The translations under genes and the position numbers were made by a program. Positions 50,624 through 55,072 of a stretch of 55,072 nt of DNA are shown in pieces; position 1 is the first letter of the stretch; every line of letters starts with the position of its first letter. The notes beneath the pieces were generated by a model. It saw only the letters and a list, made by a program, of their open reading frames with translations. It was not told where the DNA came from and did no database searches. The stretch covers positions 1-55,072 of the forward strand of contig CBCPMX010000040.1 in NCBI GenBank assembly GCA_965120355.1, given 5' to 3'. The stretch comes from CBCPMX01 sp965120355. GTDB lineage: Bacteria > Bacillota > Clostridia > Oscillospirales > Oscillospiraceae.

Positions 50624-50992
50624 ATGAAATCTTTGGAAGAGCTGAAGGCCATCCGCGAGCGGATGCAGGCCCAGGTCAACCTCCGGCAGGAGAGCGGCGA
50701 CACCATTCGCGTGGTCGTCGGCATGGCCACCTGCGGCATTGCCGCCGGCGCACGGCCCGTCCTGACAGCGTTTATGGATGAGGTTAGCAAGCGGGGCTTG
50801 CAGAATGTGCAGGTCACGCAGACCGGCTGCATCGGCGTGTGCCGCCTGGAACCCATTGTGGAGGTCTACGCCCCCGGCCAGGAGAAAGTCACCTATGTAA
50901 AGATGACGCCGGAGAAGGTGCCGCAGATTGTGGCGGAGCACCTGGTCAATAACCACGTCGTCACCGAATACACCATCGGCGCAGCCGAATAA
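50624..50992 (+). CDS. 2Fe-2S ferredoxin-type thioredoxin-fold protein (HndB-like)
   Basis: 122 residues. N-terminal helix, then a thioredoxin-like ferredoxin fold, VVVGMATCGIAAGARPVLTAF and VTQTGCIGVCRLEPIVEV. Only three cysteines (37, 69, 73) lie at the usual ligand places; a four-Cys [2Fe-2S] site is therefore incomplete as read. It is close to the NADP-hydrogenase subunit HndB and to the N-terminal domain of HydB coded next, so it may be an accessory electron carrier or a regulator. Confidence 0.85.
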   Translation: MKSLEELKAIRERMQAQVNLRQESGDTIRVVVGMATCGIAAGARPVLTAFMDEVSKRGLQNVQVTQTGCIGVCRLEPIVEVYAPGQEKVTYVKMTPEKVPQIVAEHLVNNHVVTEYTIGAAE

Positions 50993-51010
50993 GCAGGAGG
51001 GAACATACGA

Positions 51011-52807
<1,797 letters not shown>

Positions 52808-52822
52808 GGGAGGAAGCTGCAA

Positions 52823-54571
52823 ATGGATACTGTCAAACTGAAGATTAACAATATTGAGGTGGAGGCGCCCGCCAACGCCACCATCATTGAAGCGGCCCAC
52901 CTGGCCGGCATTCGGATCCCCTCCCTGTGCTATCTGAAGGGGATCAATGAGATCGGCGCATGCCGCGTGTGCATGGTGGAGGTCAAGGGCGCCAAGAGCC
53001 TGGTGGCTTCCTGCGTCTACCCCGTCTCCGAAGGTATGGAGGTGTTCACCAACACCGCCGCCGTCCGCAAGAGCCGCAAGATGACCCTGGAGCTGATCCT
53101 CTCCAACCACCGCATGGACTGCCTGACCTGTACCAGAAGCGGCAGCTGTGAGCTGCAGGCCCTGGCCAAGGAGTTCGGCGTGGAGCACGTTCGGTTCCAG
53201 ACCAAGAAGCCGGAGCCGGAGATCGAAGACTCCGCCGTCCATCTGGTGCGCGACAACTCCAAGTGCGTGCTGTGCCGCCGCTGCGTGGCCGCCTGCCGGG
53301 AGCAGGGCGTGGGCGTCATTGGCGCCAATGAGCGGGGCTTCGCCACCCACATTGGCTGTGCCTTTGACCGGGATCTGAACGAAGTGGCCTGCGTTTCCTG
53401 CGGCCAGTGCATCGTGGCATGTCCCACCGGCGCGCTGCGGGAGCGGGACGATACCGACAAAGTCTGGGACGCCCTGGCCGACCCCACCAAGCATGTGGTC
53501 GTGGGCACCGCGCCCTCCGTCCGCGCCACCCTGGGCGAATGCTTCGACATGCCCATCGGCACCAACGTGGAGGGCAAGATGGCTGCGGCCCTGCGGCGCA
53601 TGGGCTTTGACGGCGTGTTCGACGTGGACACCGCCGCCGACTTTACCATCATCGAGGAGGGCAACGAGTTCCTCCAGCGCATTCAGAACGGCGGTGTGCT
53701 GCCGCTGATCACCTCCTGCTCGCCCGGCTGGATTCGCTATGCGGAGCAGTATTACCCCGATTTCCTGCCCAACATCTCCTCCTGCAAATCTCCCCAGGGC
53801 ATGTTCGGCGGCCTGATGAAGACATACTATGCGGAGAAAATGGGCATCGATCCCAAGGACATCTTTGTGGTGTCCATTATGCCCTGCACCGCCAAGAAGT
53901 ATGAGATCAAGCGGCCCGATATGCAGGCGGCCGAGGGCTATCAGGACATTGACGTCAGCCTGACCACCCGGGAGCTGGCGGAGATGATCCGCCGCGCCGG
54001 CCTTCAGTTCCCCAATCTGCCCGATGAGGAGTTCGACCCCATCTTCGGCATCTCCACCGGCGCGTCCACCATCTTCGGCGCCTCCGGCGGCGTTATGGAA
54101 GCGGCCCTGCGCTCCGTGACCTCCATCCTCCTGGGCGGCGACGAGGCTGCGCCCCTGGAGTTCCACGACGTCCGCGGCATGGAGAACACCAAGGAAGCCA
54201 CCTATGACGTGGCCGGCAAGACCGTCCGCGTGGCCGTGGTCTCCGGCACCGCCAACGCCGGCAAGCTGCTCGACGCCGTCCGCGCCGGTGAGAAGGAATA
54301 TGACTTCATCGAAGTCATGTGCTGCCCCGGCGGCTGCATCAACGGCGGCGGCCAGCCCTATCAGCCGGCCTATGTGCGCAACTTCACCGATCTGAAGGCT
54401 CTGCGTGCCAAGGCGCTGTACGACGAGGACGCTGGCAAGGCCATGCGCCGCAGCCATCAGAACCCCATTGTCCAGGAGGTCTATGCCAATTATCTGGGCG
54501 CCTGGGGCGGCGAAAAGGCCCACCACATTCTCCACACCAAGTATTACGCCCAGCCCAAGTACCGGCTGTAA
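52823..54571 (+). CDS. hydA: HydA, catalytic subunit of [FeFe] hydrogenase
   Basis: 582 residues. N-terminal [2Fe-2S] domain (SLCYLKGINEIGACRVCMVEV), a His-ligated [4Fe-4S] (NHRMDCLTCTRSGSCELQ), two ferredoxin motifs (CVLCRRCVAACREQ, CVSCGQCIVACPTGAL), then the H-cluster domain. H-cluster motifs are TSCSPGW (canonical TSCCPxW), IMPCTAKKYE (MPCxxKxxE) and EVMCCPGGCINGGGQP (ExMxCxxGCxxGGGxP). So L1 has one Cys fewer and L3 one more. The C-terminus (SHQNPIVQEVYANYLG) is typical. Makes H2 in the HydABC complex. A terminator follows at 54666. Confidence 0.95.
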   Translation: MDTVKLKINNIEVEAPANATIIEAAHLAGIRIPSLCYLKGINEIGACRVCMVEVKGAKSLVASCVYPVSEGMEVFTNTAAVRKSRKMTLELILSNHRMDCLTCTRSGSCELQALAKEFGVEHVRFQTKKPEPEIEDSAVHLVRDNSKCVLCRRCVAACREQGVGVIGANERGFATHIGCAFDRDLNEVACVSCGQCIVACPTGALRERDDTDKVWDALADPTKHVVVGTAPSVRATLGECFDMPIGTNVEGKMAAALRRMGFDGVFDVDTAADFTIIEEGNEFLQRIQNGGVLPLITSCSPGWIRYAEQYYPDFLPNISSCKSPQGMFGGLMKTYYAEKMGIDPKDIFVVSIMPCTAKKYEIKRPDMQAAEGYQDIDVSLTTRELAEMIRRAGLQFPNLPDEEFDPIFGISTGASTIFGASGGVMEAALRSVTSILLGGDEAAPLEFHDVRGMENTKEATYDVAGKTVRVAVVSGTANAGKLLDAVRAGEKEYDFIEVMCCPGGCINGGGQPYQPAYVRNFTDLKALRAKALYDEDAGKAMRRSHQNPIVQEVYANYLGAWGGEKAHHILHTKYYAQPKYRL

Positions 54572-54665
54572 TTGGTTGTTTATCCGCCCGCCGGGCGGGC
54601 CGCTCCGCGGCCTGCCCGGCGGGCACAATCTTCCTCCCAGGGATGGAACTGCGCGAGCTCTTTTT

Positions 54666-54705
54666 GGGCTGCGCCCGGCGGGACGCCGGGGCGCAGCCCT
54701 TTTTT
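54666..54705 (+). terminator. Terminator of the hydrogenase operon
   Basis: GGGCTGCGC... (from 54666) pairs with ...GCGCAGCCC (to 54699) with one bulge, followed by TTTTTT (54700-54705). A further GC-rich stem lies at about 54588-54622. Confidence 0.88.
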
Positions 54706-54771
54706 ATGGAGTTTTGCCTGGGCGGCCCGGCTGCACCGGCCCGTCCAGCCGGAGACCCCGCTGCCGGAGGC

Positions 54772-54810
54772 AAAAAGAGCGCGCTGCAAATACTCGTTTG
54801 CAGCGCGCTC
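54772..54810 (-). terminator. Terminator of the M23 peptidase gene
   Basis: 14-bp stem GAGCGCGCTGCAAA (54777-54790) / TTTGCAGCGCGCTC (54797-54810), followed on the minus strand by TTTTT (54772-54776). Confidence 0.9.
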
Positions 54811-54825
54811 CCGCGGCGCGTGGGG

Positions 54826-55072
54826 TTATGGCAGATATTCCAGGGGATCCACATGGACGCCGTCCAGCAGCACTTCAAAGTGCAGGTGAGATACATCGCC
54901 GGCTTCGCCCAGAGCGGTGTTGCTGACAGCGCCGATGACGGTACCGGCCTCTACCTCGTCGCCGGCCGTGACGGCGGGAATGGTATTCAGGTTGGCATAG
55001 ACCGTGGAGTATCCGTTGGCGTGGTCAATGACCACCACGGAGCCCAGATAGTCGTCCGTATAGACGGCGCTG
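54826..55072 (-). CDS. M23-family (LytM-type) metallopeptidase, C-terminal part
   Basis: Only the last ~82 residues are inside the window; the gene continues past the right edge. VVIDHANGYSTVYANLNTIPAVTAGDEVEAGTVIGAVSNTA and SHLHFEVLLDGVHVDPLEYLP are the closing strands of the peptidase M23 fold, with the HxH metal site as HLH. Such proteins cut peptidoglycan cross-links or, when degenerate, activate amidases and work in sporulation engulfment. The usual first His-site motif would lie outside the window. Confidence 0.85.
   Translation of the reverse strand, partial: SAVYTDDYLGSVVVIDHANGYSTVYANLNTIPAVTAGDEVEAGTVIGAVSNTALGEAGDVSHLHFEVLLDGVHVDPLEYLP

Overview
The window looks like chromosomal DNA of a GC-rich, butyrate-type anaerobe of the Clostridia, most likely family Oscillospiraceae (inference). 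The reasons are codon use, AAGGAGG-type ribosome binding sites, a two-subunit CoA-transferase next to a thiolase, an electron-bifurcating [FeFe] hydrogenase operon, a YycH/YycI pair, RemB, and a dnaA-dnaN-S4-recF-remB-gyrB-gyrA block. The replication origin lies in the window. Between dnaA and dnaN there are several DnaA boxes and a DnaA-trio tract at about 22.33-22.60 kb, and two perfect parS sites lie next to parA at 37.2-37.3 kb.

Layout. 0-0.9 kb: no convincing gene, palindromic repeats. 0.9-5.5 kb (+): hemW, a LysR regulator, yycH-like and yycI-like genes. 5.5-5.8 kb: a string of four stem-loops. 5.8-9.3 kb (-): an NTF2/SnoaL-like protein, a solute-binding lipoprotein gene broken by a frameshifting deletion, and a LysR regulator. 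9.4-12.6 kb (-): DRTGG, HATPase, [FeFe]-hydrogenase-like sensor, DRTGG and PHP genes. 12.8-15.2 kb (+): serC and serA. 15.8-20.4 kb: EamA transporter, lexA, trmO and a minimal SufB/SufC pair. 20.8-30.1 kb (+): replication-initiation and gyrase block. 30.3-38.8 kb (-): rRNA methyltransferase, mscL, serS, parB, parA, a GT8 glycosyltransferase and several small membrane proteins. 39.1-42.1 kb (-): CoA-transferase B and A, then thiolase. 42.9-49.2 kb: an acidic orphan protein, a mannonate-type SDR, a circularly permuted GH3 glycosidase (-) and an intact solute-binding lipoprotein (+). 49.5-54.6 kb (+): HydC, HATPase, a 2Fe-2S-type protein, HydB and HydA. The right edge holds the C-terminus of an M23 peptidase (-).

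The most unusual signal is a pair of homologous non-coding transcription units on the minus strand, at 15.37-15.60 kb and 42.31-42.67 kb. Each has a TTGAC[A/T]-N17-TATATT promoter, the same palindromic element at the same offset upstream, a hairpin with a compensatory base-pair change, a hairpin-loop sequence complementary to a downstream segment (possible pseudoknot), a conserved 3' block and an intrinsic terminator. I do not recognise the family. Other unusual signals are two tandem UC-rich repeat units at 16.74-17.11 kb, helically phased TGTGAAGC repeats before the lipoprotein promoter at 47.36 kb, and spacers built of back-to-back unrelated palindromes.

How the genes may work together (inference): HydABC would reoxidise NADH and ferredoxin as H2, while thiolase and CoA-transferase feed or drain acetoacetyl-CoA. 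The hydrogenase-like sensor cluster at 9.4-12.6 kb carries the same kind of accessory ATPase as the HydABC operon and is a plausible H2/redox-sensing partner.
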